A stretch of 64,000 bases of DNA, taken from NCBI GenBank assembly GCA_020445565.1, contig JAGRGI010000096.1, positions 1 to 64,000 of the forward strand, in the 5' to 3' direction. Below the pieces are notes generated by a model. The model saw nothing but the letters and a program-made list of their open reading frames with translations, made no database searches and was not told the origin of the DNA. The DNA comes from Chromatiales bacterium (GTDB lineage: Bacteria > Pseudomonadota > Gammaproteobacteria > JAGRCI01). This document shows positions 1 through 10,505 of the stretch, piece after piece. Position numbers and translations under genes: made by a program. Within the stretch, counting starts at the first letter, position 1. Each line of letters begins with the position of its first letter.

Positions 1-371
1 ACCATCCGCCAGTTCTTGAGGATGTACTCGTGAATCTCGGCTTTGATCCAGTGGACGGCAAAGGAAACCAGCCGAACCCCGCGTGCCGGTTCAAAGCGCT
101 TTACCGCTTTCATCAGACCGATATTGCCCTCCTGGATCAGATCCGGCAGGGCCAGCCCGTAGCCGCTGTAACCTTTGGCCACGCGCACCACGAAGCGCAA
201 ATGAGAGAGAATCAGGGTGCGGGCGGCCTGTAGGTCCTTCTGCTGCTGCAAGCGTTTCGCCAAGCGTGTCTCTTCCTCAGCGCTCAGCATCGGTACCTGA
301 TTGACCGAATGCATATAGGCCTCGATGGAATTCGCGGCCAGCGGTACGGGAAGCGTCAGGCTGGTGTTCAT
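1..371 (-). CDS. rpoH: RNA polymerase sigma-32 factor (heat shock), 3' end missing
   Basis: Alternative sigma factor directing RNA polymerase to heat-shock promoters. The reverse strand reads from an ATG at 371 and stays open to the window edge, giving about 123 N-terminal residues. It carries sigma region 1.2 ([10 protein letters not shown]), the region 2.1-2.2 core ending [19 protein letters not shown], and the RpoH-like segment [20 protein letters not shown] of regions 2.3-2.4. The SFAVHWI stretch is typical of RpoH rather than RpoD or RpoS. It lies downstream of ftsX in the common gammaproteobacterial order ftsY-ftsE-ftsX-rpoH. A CIRCE operator sits 41 bp upstream on its probable promoter. 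The C-terminal half (regions 3-4) is outside the window. Identification is secure. Confidence 0.95.
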   Translation of the reverse strand, partial: MNTSLTLPVPLAANSIEAYMHSVNQVPMLSAEEETRLAKRLQQQKDLQAARTLILSHLRFVVRVAKGYSGYGLALPDLIQEGNIGLMKAVKRFEPARGVRLVSFAVHWIKAEIHEYILKNWRM

Positions 372-409
372 AGAGTTTCGTTCTCCCCAAAATCACTATT
401 TGCTGATGT

Positions 410-439
410 ATTCTAGCACTCCCCGCATAGGAGTGCTAA
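410..439 (-). promoter_or_regulatory. Putative sigma-70 promoter of rpoH, inside the CIRCE element
   Basis: On the reverse strand, TTAGCA (434-439) is a possible -35 and TAGAAT (410-415) a good -10, separated by 18 bases. The -35 matches the consensus at four of six positions and the -10 at five of six. Both hexamers are largely built from the CIRCE arms, so HrcA binding would block polymerase. Start site not proven. Confidence 0.55.
413..439. promoter_or_regulatory. CIRCE operator (HrcA-binding inverted repeat) upstream of rpoH
   Basis: The sequence reads CTAGCACTC, nine bases, GAGTGCTAA. The CIRCE consensus is TTAGCACTC-N9-GAGTGCTAA, so 17 of 18 arm positions and the spacer length match. 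CIRCE is the operator of the HrcA repressor, usually found at groESL and dnaK operons. Here it lies between ftsX and rpoH and covers the -35 to -10 region of the predicted rpoH promoter, a position that fits repression. Confidence 0.92.
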
Positions 440-507
440 GACGGGGCAAAAGTTCCTGCACGATATAACAAATAACGGTCAGCAAGAGCGTGAGCGAATA
501 CCCGGTT

Positions 508-1500
508 TCAGCGCGGCTCCATGCCGCGCAATTGCTGGGCAACCGCCACCCAGGCGCCGGTCCAGCCCAGAAAAGCGCCCGTGGCCAGCAGTATGGCGGT
601 GTCGTGCAAGCTTAGACGTAAAAGCGTAAATTCGCTCTGGTAGAGGCGCGACAGGTCAGACACAGGCCCGGCCAGCAGGCCGATAGCCAGCCAGAGCAGC
701 AATAGCGAAACCACGCTGCCCAGCAGGCCGTACCAGAGCCCCGAATACAGGAACGGTCGGCGGATGAAACCGTCTGTGGCGCCCACCAGCTTGGCGATAA
801 TGATCTCCTCCCGGCGGTTCTGTACCTCCAGGCGAATGGTGTTACCGACCGTGAGCAGCACGGCCAATCCCAGCAGGGCCGAAATCACCAGGGCGCCGCG
901 GCGCGCGATCAGAATCATGCCATGCAGACGCTGCACCCATTGCAAGTCCAGTTGCGCCAGTTCCACCTGGGGATCTGCCCGCAGGGAGCGCAGTAAGGTC
1001 TCGATGGCGTCGGGCTGCATGGCGGAGGCATCGGGCCGTATGACGATGACATGAGGCAGGGGGTTATCGCCCAGTGCTTCCAGTGCCTCGGCATAGCCGG
1101 AGTATTGCTGAAATTCCGCCAGGGCCTGCTCGCGGGTGATCAGTGTCGCCTGGGCGATGTCGTTGCGCTGGTTCAGCGTCTCTGCCAGGCTGTGGGCTTT
1201 TGTTTCTTCGATGTTTTCTTTAATAAATAGGGAGATGCGAGCCTCTCCGTCCAATCCCTCGCTGATGCTTTGGGCGTTGACGAGAAACAGGTACAGGCCC
1301 GCGGGCAGGGCCAGGGCTATACCCAGTACCGAGATGGTCAGAAGGCTGGATACGGGTTTTGAGAAGATCCGCCCCAGGCTTTCCAGGGACACCTGGGCAT
1401 GGCGTTGCAGCCAGATGTGCAGCGCAGCCAATGGGCCGATGCGTGGCATGCCGGCCTGTTTGGCTGTATGGGCATTGGCCCGACCGACCCGTCGGGTCAT
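508..1500 (-). CDS. ftsX: Cell division protein FtsX (ABC permease-like)
   Basis: Inner-membrane partner of FtsE. The FtsEX complex acts at the divisome and controls septal peptidoglycan hydrolysis through periplasmic amidase activators. The 330-residue protein has a cytoplasmic N-terminal part of about 45 residues, a first membrane helix (roughly 50-75), a periplasmic domain of about 130 residues and three C-terminal helices, the usual FtsX layout and length. The motif NRREEIIIAKLVGATDGFIRRPF, a signature of FtsX-type permeases, precedes the third helix. Its ATG overlaps the ftsE stop codon (ATGA), indicating translational coupling. rpoH follows after 136 bp with its own promoter. Confidence 0.95.
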   Translation of the reverse strand: MTRRVGRANAHTAKQAGMPRIGPLAALHIWLQRHAQVSLESLGRIFSKPVSSLLTISVLGIALALPAGLYLFLVNAQSISEGLDGEARISLFIKENIEETKAHSLAETLNQRNDIAQATLITREQALAEFQQYSGYAEALEALGDNPLPHVIVIRPDASAMQPDAIETLLRSLRADPQVELAQLDLQWVQRLHGMILIARRGALVISALLGLAVLLTVGNTIRLEVQNRREEIIIAKLVGATDGFIRRPFLYSGLWYGLLGSVVSLLLLWLAIGLLAGPVSDLSRLYQSEFTLLRLSLHDTAILLATGAFLGWTGAWVAVAQQLRGMEPR

Positions 1501-2180
1501 TGCCTATCCCTCGTTTGGGGGGGGGTGTCACGCACCAACCTCCCCCGGTCCAGACAGAGTACGCGATGGCCCCGCCGGGAGATCAGCTCCAGGTCATGGC
1601 TGGCGATCAGCAAGGTGACACCCACCTGATTGAAGCGTTCGAACAGGTCCATGATCTCCCGTGACAGTTCCGGGTCAAGATTGCCCGTCGGTTCGTCCGC
1701 CACCACCACCGGTGGACGGTTGACCACGGCACGGGCGATGCCGACGCGTTGCTGCTCGCCGCCTGACAGCATTACCGGGCAACGGCGTTCCTTGTCCAGC
1801 AAACCGACCTTGTCGAGGGCGGCGCGGACCCGGCGGCCGATCTCCCGGTGGCCAAGCCCTGCGATAACCAGGGGGAGGGCGACGTTGTCGAATACCGTGC
1901 GGTCGGCCAGCAGACGGTGGTCCTGAAAGATGAAACCCACCTGACGGCGTACGTAAGGAATCTGCCGACGGCTCACCCGGTTGAGGTTGTGCCCGGCGAC
2001 GCTGACCATGCCGCGGCTGCACCGCTCGATCAAGGCGATCAGGCGCAGCAGGGTGCTCTTGCCGGCGCCTGAGTGGCCGGTCAAAAAGGCCATTTCCCCC
2101 GATTCCAAGCGAAAACTCAGATCCGAGAGGGCCTCGTGGCCGTTCTCGAAGCGCTTGCAGACCTGCTGAAAATGGATCAT
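1497..2180 (-). CDS. ftsE: Cell division ATP-binding protein FtsE
   Basis: ATPase subunit of the FtsEX divisome complex. Walker [10 protein letters not shown] is at residues 35-43, the Q-loop in FIFQDHRLL, the ABC signature LSGGEQQR at 138-145, and Walker [13 protein letters not shown] from 158. The length of 227 residues is normal for FtsE. The gene lies 23 bp after ftsY and overlaps ftsX by 4 bp, so ftsY-ftsE-ftsX is probably one transcript. Confidence 0.96.
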   Translation of the reverse strand: MIHFQQVCKRFENGHEALSDLSFRLESGEMAFLTGHSGAGKSTLLRLIALIERCSRGMVSVAGHNLNRVSRRQIPYVRRQVGFIFQDHRLLADRTVFDNVALPLVIAGLGHREIGRRVRAALDKVGLLDKERRCPVMLSGGEQQRVGIARAVVNRPPVVVADEPTGNLDPELSREIMDLFERFNQVGVTLLIASHDLELISRRGHRVLCLDRGRLVRDTPPQTRDRQ

Positions 2181-2203
2181 TGGCTACAAGGTGGCTGAAT
2201 TCA

Positions 2204-3175
2204 TCAATCGCTGGAGAACAACGCCTCGACGAAATCCCTGGCGACGAACTCCCGCAGATCGTCCAGGCCCTCGCCAATGCCGATAAAGCGTATCGGCAGG
2301 CCCAGGCGCTTGGCGATGGCGAAGATGATGCCTCCCTTGGCCGTGCCGTCGAGTTTGGTCAGGGTGATGCCGGTCAGACCCATGGCTTGATGAAAGGTCT
2401 CGGCCTGGGACAGGGCGTTCTGCCCGGTGCCGGCGTCCACCACCAGCATGATCTCATGGGGGGCCTCTGGGTCCAGTTTGGCCAGCACGCGTTTGATCTT
2501 TTTCAGTTCTTCCATGAGATTGCTCTTGGTGTGCAGCCGGCCAGCGGTATCGGCGATCAACACATCGATGTCACGGGCCTTGGCGGCGGCCAGGGCGTCG
2601 TAGATCACGCTGGCGGCATCGGCTCCGGTTTGTTGGGCCACCACCGTTACCTTGTTGCGCTCTCCCCACGCCTGTAGCTGCTCTACCGCCGCAGCGCGGA
2701 AGGTGTCCCCGGCGGCCAACATCACCGATCCCCCCTGGTCTTGCAGGCGTTTCGCCAATTTGCCGATGGTGGTTGTCTTGCCGGCACCGTTGATGCCGAC
2801 CATCAGGATGACGTAGGGGCCTTCCCGTTCGGGGATCAACAAGGGCTGTTCGCAGGGGGACAGCAACTCCATCAGGTGTTCGCGCAGGGCCTCCATGAGG
2901 GCCTCGGTGTCGGCCAACTGACGTCGGGCGACCCGGGCGGTCAGGTCTTTGATGATGTCGCGGGTGGCGTCGACCCCCACGTCGGCCATGATGAGGCGGG
3001 TCTCCAGTTCCTCCAACACCTCGTCGTCGATGGCCCTCTTGCCAAGAAACAGGTCGGCCAGCCCATCGCGCAGACCGGAGCGTGTGCGTTGCAGGCGTTC
3101 CTTCAGGCGAGCGAAACGGGACTGCTGCTCACCTTGCGCGGGGGTTTCAGGTTTGTTCCGTTTGAATCCGAACAT
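2204..3175 (-). CDS. ftsY: Signal recognition particle receptor FtsY
   Basis: SRP receptor GTPase that docks ribosome-SRP complexes at the inner membrane for co-translational insertion. The NG domain is complete: P-loop GINGAGKTT at 128-136, DTFRAAA at 157-163, DTAGR at 209-213 and TKLD at 273-276. At 323 residues it is much shorter than E. coli FtsY (497), because the acidic N-terminal A domain is reduced to a short basic/polar leader ([10 protein letters not shown]). Compact FtsY proteins are common outside the enterics. It is divergent from rsmD and first in the ftsY-ftsE-ftsX operon. Confidence 0.96.
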   Translation of the reverse strand: MFGFKRNKPETPAQGEQQSRFARLKERLQRTRSGLRDGLADLFLGKRAIDDEVLEELETRLIMADVGVDATRDIIKDLTARVARRQLADTEALMEALREHLMELLSPCEQPLLIPEREGPYVILMVGINGAGKTTTIGKLAKRLQDQGGSVMLAAGDTFRAAAVEQLQAWGERNKVTVVAQQTGADAASVIYDALAAAKARDIDVLIADTAGRLHTKSNLMEELKKIKRVLAKLDPEAPHEIMLVVDAGTGQNALSQAETFHQAMGLTGITLTKLDGTAKGGIIFAIAKRLGLPIRFIGIGEGLDDLREFVARDFVEALFSSD

Positions 3176-3297
3176 ACTCTACACTTGGCTAATTTCAGTG
3201 GCGGCGGGGAAATCGGCCATGCTATACCCATCATGGCGGGGTTTCCACGTCGCAAGTCGGTCAAGACTCGGAATTCCAGGATTGCCGGGAGGTATAG

Positions 3298-4369
<1,072 letters not shown>

Positions 4370-4383
4370 TCGCAATAACGTAA

Positions 4384-5438
<1,055 letters not shown>

Positions 5439-5458
<20 letters not shown>

Positions 5459-6371
5459 AGACCGCGTCCAGGATCGACCGTGCACCCTGGTCGAGCAGAT
5501 CCTCCGCCAAGGCCACGCCAAGTGCCTCGGCCTGGCTCGCCGGGCCCCGGTTCTCGGCACGCAGCACCCGGCTGCCATCCGGATAGCCCACCAGGGCGCG
5601 CAGCCAAAGCGTTTCTCCCTCCAGCTCCGCAAATCCGGCGATGGGTACCTGGCAACCACCCGACAAACGTTCGTTCAGGGCTCGCTCCGCCAACACCCGC
5701 GTGTGGGTTTTGGGATCGTTCAGAGGCGCCAGCAGCGCATTGATGGCCGGGTCGTCGCTGCGGGTCTCGATGCCGATTGCGCCCTGGCCGATGGCCGGCA
5801 GGCTGATGGCAGGATCGAGCAAGGCACGGATGCGATCGGCCATTTGCAGGCGTTTCAGGCCGGCGCCGGCGAGGATGATGGCGTCGTACTCTCCGGCGTC
5901 CAGTTTGGCCAGACGCGTATTGACATTGCCGCGCAGATCGCTGATTTGCAGGTCCGGTCTGCGTTCGCGAATCTGGCACTGGCGGCGCAGGCTGGAGGTG
6001 CCGACGCGTGCGCCCTGCGGCAGTTCGTCAAACGCGGCGTAGGTATTGGAAACGAAGGCGTCGCGCGGGTCCTCGCGGTCCAGTATCACCGCCAGGTGCA
6101 GTCCTTCGGGCAGCTCCACCGGCACGTCTTTCATGGAATGCACGGCGATATCCGCCTCGCCGGCCAACATGCCTTGCTCCAGCTCCTTGACGAACAGCCC
6201 TTTACCGCCCACTTTGGCGAGGGGGCTGTCGAGTATCTTGTCGCCCTTGGTGGTCATGCCCACCAGTTCCACCTCAATCCCCGGATGGTGTTTGCCGAGC
6301 AGGGCGGAAACGTGTTCCGCCTGCCAAAGGGCAAGGGGACTTTTGCGGGTGGCGATACGCACGCGGGTCAT
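5439..6371 (-). CDS. hemC: Porphobilinogen deaminase (hydroxymethylbilane synthase)
   Basis: Condenses four porphobilinogen units into hydroxymethylbilane. The dipyrromethane-binding cysteine is C240 in [11 protein letters not shown], and the catalytic aspartate is D82 in VHSMKDVP. The arginine-rich substrate sites GTSSLRRQ and [10 protein letters not shown] are intact. The length of 310 residues is normal. The start at 6371 ([17 protein letters not shown]) matches the family; an in-frame upstream ATG at 6485 would add an unrelated leader. It forms an operon with hemD and is divergent from the gamma-glutamyltransferase gene. Confidence 0.96.
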
Positions 6372-6459
6372 GACTGGCTCCCAAAATCTGCGGAGCGGCC
6401 ATGCTAAATGCCGATTGGCGCAGAAGCAACGCAAACGCTGAGCGGAAACGGAAAAAACC

Positions 6460-8013
6460 ATGCAAAACAAACCGCGCAAAGGCATTGTCGCCGCCGGTCA
6501 TTCAGAAACGGCAGAGGCCGCACGGTTGATCCTGGCCGAAGGAGGCAATGCCTTTGATGCCGTGCTGGCGGGTCTGCTGGCCGCCTGCGTCGCCGAGCCG
6601 GTGCTGGCCTCCCTGGGCGGAGGGGGATTTCTGATGGCCAAACCTTCGGGACATGCCCCGTGTTTGTATGACTTCTTCGTCCATACCCCAAAGCGTCGCG
6701 CCGATCCGGCTGAGGTGGAGTTCTACGGCATCACCGCCGATTTCGGGCCGGTGCAGCAGGAGTTTCACATCGGCGCTGGCGCCATTGCCACGCCCGGCGT
6801 GGTGAAGGGCCTGTTCGGTGTGCATCGTGACCTGGGCGCCATGCCCCTGGCGGAGATTGCCGCGCCTGCCCTGGCCTTGGCCCGCGACGGAGTGGTAACC
6901 AACGCCTTTCAGGCCGACATCTTTCGCATCGTTGCGCCTGTTTACCTCAGTGGCGAAGCCACCAAATGCCTGTTCGGTCGTCCCGATGGCGAACAGGGAC
7001 TGGCAGGGGAGGGTGATCGGCTGCGAAACCCCGAGTTCGCCGATGCCTTGGACAGCCTGGTCCATGAGGGGGAAGACCTGTTTTACCGGGGTGAGATCGG
7101 TGCCCGCCTGGCGAACCATTGTCACGATTCCGGTGGTTTGCTGAGCCGCGACGATCTGCGCGATTACCGGCTGGAGCGCCGAGCGCCACTGCGGGTGCGC
7201 TATCGGGACGGCGAGATTCATACCAACCCGCCGCCCTCATCGGGTGGGGTGCTGATCGCCTTCGCCCTGGATCTGTTGCACGACAGCCGGCTTTACGAAG
7301 ACGGACTCGGTTCCACAAGCCACCTGCAAACCCTGATTCGGGTCATGGATCTCACTCAGGAGGCCAGGCTGGCTGCGGCGGCAAGAGGACGACCCCTGGC
7401 CGGTGTGCGAGAGCCCGAGTCGGTGGACCTGTATCGCCGCAAGCTTGCCGGAAGGACGCGTAACAATCGTGGCACTACCCAGATCAGTGTGGCGGATGGG
7501 CTGGGCAATTTCGCCAGCCTCACCGTGTCGAACGGCGAGGGTTCAGGTTACCTCATCCCGCAGACGGGCATCAGCATGAACAACATGCTGGGCGAGGCGG
7601 ATTTGCATCCCCAGGGGTTTCACCGCTGGAATCCGGATGAGCGCATCGTCTCCATGATGTCTCCCACCCTGGTGAGCTATCCCGATGGTGCAGTCGTTGC
7701 CACGGGCTCCGGTGGGTCGAACCGCATTCGCACCGCTTTGTTGCAGGTGCTTTCCAACCTGCTTGATTTTCGTGTGGAGCTGGAACAGGCGGTGGTTCTT
7801 CCCAGGGTGCACTACGAGGATGGCTTCCTCAATGTCGAGGCCGGTTTCCATCCCGAGCGGGTGCAGCGTCTGCTGGAAGGTTACCCTCGCCACAAGCTGT
7901 GGCCCGATACCCATCTGTTCTTCGGCGGAGCCCATTCGGTGGCGCGGCTGGCCGATGGCCGCTTCGTCGGGCAGGGCGATCCGCGGCGCGGCGGCGTGCA
8001 TTTGACAGCCTGA
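6460..8013 (+). CDS. Gamma-glutamyltransferase-family protein (Ntn hydrolase), cytoplasmic
   Basis: Resembles gamma-glutamyltranspeptidase, which cleaves or transfers gamma-glutamyl groups and matures by autocleavage. N-terminal features are [30 protein letters not shown] and the [10 protein letters not shown] loop. The predicted autocleavage threonine is T339 in the motif [10 protein letters not shown], and the oxyanion-region [16 protein letters not shown] follows. The protein has 517 residues. It begins [14 protein letters not shown] with no signal peptide, unlike the periplasmic E. coli enzyme, so it is probably cytoplasmic and its substrate is unknown. The conserved HYS after the nucleophile is replaced by QIS. 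Confidence 0.87.
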   Translation: MQNKPRKGIVAAGHSETAEAARLILAEGGNAFDAVLAGLLAACVAEPVLASLGGGGFLMAKPSGHAPCLYDFFVHTPKRRADPAEVEFYGITADFGPVQQEFHIGAGAIATPGVVKGLFGVHRDLGAMPLAEIAAPALALARDGVVTNAFQADIFRIVAPVYLSGEATKCLFGRPDGEQGLAGEGDRLRNPEFADALDSLVHEGEDLFYRGEIGARLANHCHDSGGLLSRDDLRDYRLERRAPLRVRYRDGEIHTNPPPSSGGVLIAFALDLLHDSRLYEDGLGSTSHLQTLIRVMDLTQEARLAAAARGRPLAGVREPESVDLYRRKLAGRTRNNRGTTQISVADGLGNFASLTVSNGEGSGYLIPQTGISMNNMLGEADLHPQGFHRWNPDERIVSMMSPTLVSYPDGAVVATGSGGSNRIRTALLQVLSNLLDFRVELEQAVVLPRVHYEDGFLNVEAGFHPERVQRLLEGYPRHKLWPDTHLFFGGAHSVARLADGRFVGQGDPRRGGVHLTA

Positions 8014-8047
8014 AAACCTTACAAAATGCCAGCAAAAGTTTAACGAT

Positions 8048-8076
8048 TGTAAACCGTTGTTTTGGGAGGGTTTACA
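8048..8076. promoter_or_regulatory. 8-bp inverted repeat overlapping the HU-gene -35 (operator candidate)
   Basis: TGTAAACC (8048-8055) and GGTTTACA (8069-8076) are a perfect inverted repeat with a 13-base spacer. The centre-to-centre distance is 21 bp, two helical turns. The right arm contains the -35 hexamer of the next promoter, so a dimeric regulator bound here would affect initiation. The regulator is unknown. Confidence 0.5.
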
Positions 8077-8098
8077 GTTTAAGGCGAATTGCTATGAT
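8071..8098 (+). promoter_or_regulatory. Predicted sigma-70 promoter of the HU-like gene
   Basis: TTTACA (8071-8076), a 16-base spacer and TATGAT (8093-8098) each match the sigma-70 consensus at five of six positions. The HU-like ATG is 32 bases downstream of the -10. Confidence 0.65.
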
Positions 8099-8130
8099 GA
8101 AAATCCCAGAAACATTCCGGGAACGGCATA

Positions 8131-8535
8131 ATGAACGCAAAGACAACAACAAAAGTGACCAAGAAGAAGGTGGCGGCTGCCAAACCGGCAGGCAAGCCCA
8201 CCAGGAAGCCAAGGGTGATCGCCATCGACAAGACACAAACCAAGGTCCAGGTCTATCAGGCCATCGCCGAAAAGACGCAGTTACCCCGCAAGGACGTGGT
8301 GGCGGTATTCGACTCGCTCAATGAGTTGATTGCCAGCCACTTGGCCCCCAAGGGCTCCGGCGAATTCACCATCCCCAATACCGGGGTAAAGATTCGCCGG
8401 GTCACCCGCAAGGCCACCGCAGCCAGGAAAGGCGTCAACCCCTTCAGTGGAGAGCCCATGACCTTTCCCGCCAAACCGGCGCGCAATGTCATCAAACTCT
8501 CGGCGCTGAAGGCACTGAAAGAAAAGATCTCCTGA
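8131..8535 (+). CDS. HU/IHF-family DNA-binding protein with lysine-rich N-terminal tail
   Basis: Nucleoid-associated protein. Residues from about 38 to 134 form a bacterial histone-like fold (VYQAIAEKTQLPRKDVVAVF, then the beta-arm region with GVKIRRVTRKATAARKGVNPFSGEPM). The first roughly 35 residues are a basic tail rich in K, T and A (KTTTKVTKKKVAAAKPAGKP), which resembles histone-H1-like extensions and makes the protein longer (134 residues) than canonical HU (90). The arm segment NPFSGEPMTFPAKPARNV resembles HU-related proteins rather than HU itself. It is monocistronic, with a clear promoter and a downstream hairpin. Confidence 0.88.
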   Translation: MNAKTTTKVTKKKVAAAKPAGKPTRKPRVIAIDKTQTKVQVYQAIAEKTQLPRKDVVAVFDSLNELIASHLAPKGSGEFTIPNTGVKIRRVTRKATAARKGVNPFSGEPMTFPAKPARNVIKLSALKALKEKIS

Positions 8536-8543
8536 TTGTCTTT

Positions 8544-8565
8544 GACCGGTCCGCAGCGGCCGGTC
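8544..8565 (+). terminator. Hairpin terminator candidate after the HU-like gene
   Basis: GACCGG (8544-8549) pairs with CCGGTC (8560-8565), and CCG/CGG inside extend the stem past a single bulged T. Only a weak T-rich stretch (GTCTTCATT) follows. It lies between two convergent genes, so it may act in both directions. Confidence 0.45.
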
Positions 8566-8569
8566 GTCT

Positions 8570-9094
8570 TCATTGCCTGTGCCGCAGGGTCAGCACGCCC
8601 TCCCGCTGACGCCATTCCAGTTGCTTTAGGAAGCTCATTCCCAAGAGCACCTCGTCGCCGTCCATGCGAGGCATGATGGTGGCAGGGACATCCGTCATGG
8701 AAATGGCCCCCAGGCTCACGCTGGGCAACACCGTCCGATGCGCGGTCACCGTGCCGTTGGCGGTGGAAGCCCGCATCGGCGCCCCCCAGGAAAGATCCAG
8801 CCGCCTCGCCAGTTGTTCCGGCACGGCGACCAGGGTGGCGCCGGTATCGAGCAGAAAGGTTACCGGGCGGCCCGCGATCAGACCGCTGGCAACGTAGTGG
8901 CCGCTTCGATTGCGCAGCAGGTGCACCTCGGTGCTGCCATCGGCGCTGTGGCGGCTGTCCGGTTCCTGATTCGGATTACGGCTGTCGTCCAGGTAGTCCT
9001 GGAAGTAAACGGCCAGCAGACCCAGGATCAAGACCCAGGCCGCCACTATCATGCCGCGGCCCAGCGAGCGGCTGTCTGATGAGGTGTCGGTCAT
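8570..9094 (-). CDS. Membrane-anchored retropepsin-like aspartic protease
   Basis: Belongs to the clan AA TIGR02281-type bacterial aspartic protease family. A membrane helix lies at about residues 13-31, followed by a low-complexity linker and a single retropepsin fold with the catalytic motif LLDTGAT (D83) and the LLGMSFL loop near 150-156. The 174-residue length with one catalytic motif implies dimerisation, as in retroviral proteases. The domain should be periplasmic given the N-terminal anchor. The substrate is unknown in this family. Confidence 0.85.
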   Translation of the reverse strand: MTDTSSDSRSLGRGMIVAAWVLILGLLAVYFQDYLDDSRNPNQEPDSRHSADGSTEVHLLRNRSGHYVASGLIAGRPVTFLLDTGATLVAVPEQLARRLDLSWGAPMRASTANGTVTAHRTVLPSVSLGAISMTDVPATIMPRMDGDEVLLGMSFLKQLEWRQREGVLTLRHRQ

Positions 9095-9168
9095 GTTGAG
9101 GGAAACCCGTCGCCGCTACCGTGCGGCGACACGTCAGACTGAAACAAGGCCGATGCGGTTCCTTCCGA

Positions 9169-9759
9169 TCAGCGCAGGAACTGGCGCACCTGACGGCGAT
9201 AATGCATCACTGCGCTATTGTTGTTTGCCGCCACGTCGAACACCTTCCAGCCGCCAGCGCCCTTGTAAAGGCGGAACTTCAATTTGATCGGACCACTGCC
9301 GCGCTGCATCACCCAGACATTCAGATCCACTTCCTTGCCATTGGCCGAGGAGCGCGGCGCAAAGTATCGAATGCGTTGGCTCTGGTAGTTGCTCAGATTG
9401 CCCGCCAGGGTCGTGAAGAACTCCGTGCGAATCCGATTGGCAAGTCTGGCGCGTTGCTGGGGATTCATCCTGCGCCAGTAGCCGCCGGCCGCGTAGTGGG
9501 CCATGTAGTCGAAATCGAAGTAGGGGCCGATTTCCCTGTTGAGAAATGCCAGCATGGCCTGCGGATTGCTCGCGCCTCCTTTGGCACGAGCCTGGTTGAT
9601 GAAACCGATCAGCTTCTGTATGCCCTCCTTGAGGGTGTCATCCACGCCCTGGGGGGCCTGTCGCGCTGCCTTCGCGGCCATGGGGCCGGCAGGTGCGGCG
9701 TGCACGCCGGTGGCTAAGGTGCACAATAGTACACAGAACGCGACGAATGTTTTCTTCAT
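9169..9759 (-). CDS. MlaC/Ttg2D-family periplasmic phospholipid-binding protein
   Basis: MlaC proteins carry phospholipids across the periplasm between outer- and inner-membrane Mla complexes. The protein has a signal peptide (MKKTFVAFCVLLCTLATGVHA) and the MlaC-type domain with GIQKLIGFINQ, YFDFDYMAHYAAGGYW, LANRIRTEFFTTLAGNL and WKVFDVAANNNSAV. The ATG at 9759 is chosen because AAGGGG lies nine bases upstream; a TTG three codons earlier would abut that site. No mlaDEF genes are adjacent, so this is an orphan copy and its role is inferred. Confidence 0.8.
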   Translation of the reverse strand: MKKTFVAFCVLLCTLATGVHAAPAGPMAAKAARQAPQGVDDTLKEGIQKLIGFINQARAKGGASNPQAMLAFLNREIGPYFDFDYMAHYAAGGYWRRMNPQQRARLANRIRTEFFTTLAGNLSNYQSQRIRYFAPRSSANGKEVDLNVWVMQRGSGPIKLKFRLYKGAGGWKVFDVAANNNSAVMHYRRQVRQFLR

Positions 9760-9999
9760 CTCGGACAACCCCTTGGTGTATATTAGGAATTTCTACAATT
9801 CGCGGGTCTTTGGATGCGACCCTCAGCGAATAAAAACCATGGCAATAGGACGCCACTCCGTACAGTAGACGATTTGAGCCGATTTACCCAACGTTCGCGA
9901 GGGGTGAATCATCGGGTTGACGGCGCGCATCAACTTGCCGCCTTAACCACCATCGCCCGGAGCCGGCCATGGCGGGGCGTTACGCTTTGGAGAAATTGA

Positions 10000-10503
10000 A
10001 TGGCCGAAAGAGAATTTTCCTGGTCCGGTGCCGGGTTGCGGTTTTTGTTTGCACTGATTCTGGTGTTCGCCACCTACAATCCCGAGGGCTGGTCCTATTA
10101 CCACTGGGCTATCGAGGCCATGACCAAGGGAGTTGCGCCGCTGGATTTCGGCAACCTGTTCAACGATTTCGGGCGTTGGATCGGCGCGGTTTGGGATAAC
10201 GTCCGGGCCAACGGTGCCCTCAAGGCCTTTGCCGGTATCATTCTGATCATCGGCTGGACCATTTATCTGCGTTCCACGCTCCTCTCACTGGGGATACTCG
10301 GTATTCTGCTGGCCGCCGCGTTTTTCGGTACCCTGATCTGGTTGATCGTCGACTGGGGCCTGATCCCCACCGACAGTGTGCGCTCTGTCACCTACATCAT
10401 CATGGTGGCACTGGCCGCGGTGCTGGCCGTGGGAATGTCTTGGTCCCACGTTCGCCGCCGGCTCAGTGGTCAGCGCGACGTGGACGACGTCGAGACCGAC
10501 TGA
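10000..10503 (+). CDS. DUF6524-family integral membrane protein
   Basis: Small membrane protein of 167 residues, function unknown. Hydrophobic segments lie at about 10-26, 75-90, 95-118 and 125-145, preceded by the conserved-looking stretch FALILVFATYNPEGWSYYHW. The C-terminus is charged and acidic (GQRDVDDVETD). GGAG lies seven bases before the ATG. Its 3' end is two bases from the converging M15 peptidase gene. The 240 bp upstream (9760-9999) hold no recognisable gene. Family assignment is from memory of the motif, so moderate. Confidence 0.7.
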   Translation: MAEREFSWSGAGLRFLFALILVFATYNPEGWSYYHWAIEAMTKGVAPLDFGNLFNDFGRWIGAVWDNVRANGALKAFAGIILIIGWTIYLRSTLLSLGILGILLAAAFFGTLIWLIVDWGLIPTDSVRSVTYIIMVALAAVLAVGMSWSHVRRRLSGQRDVDDVETD

Positions 10504-10505
10504 GC

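Noticed and set aside
3176-3297. Promoter between ftsY and rsmD
   Set aside because: Only weak TATACC-like hexamers are visible without a paired -35, so none is called.
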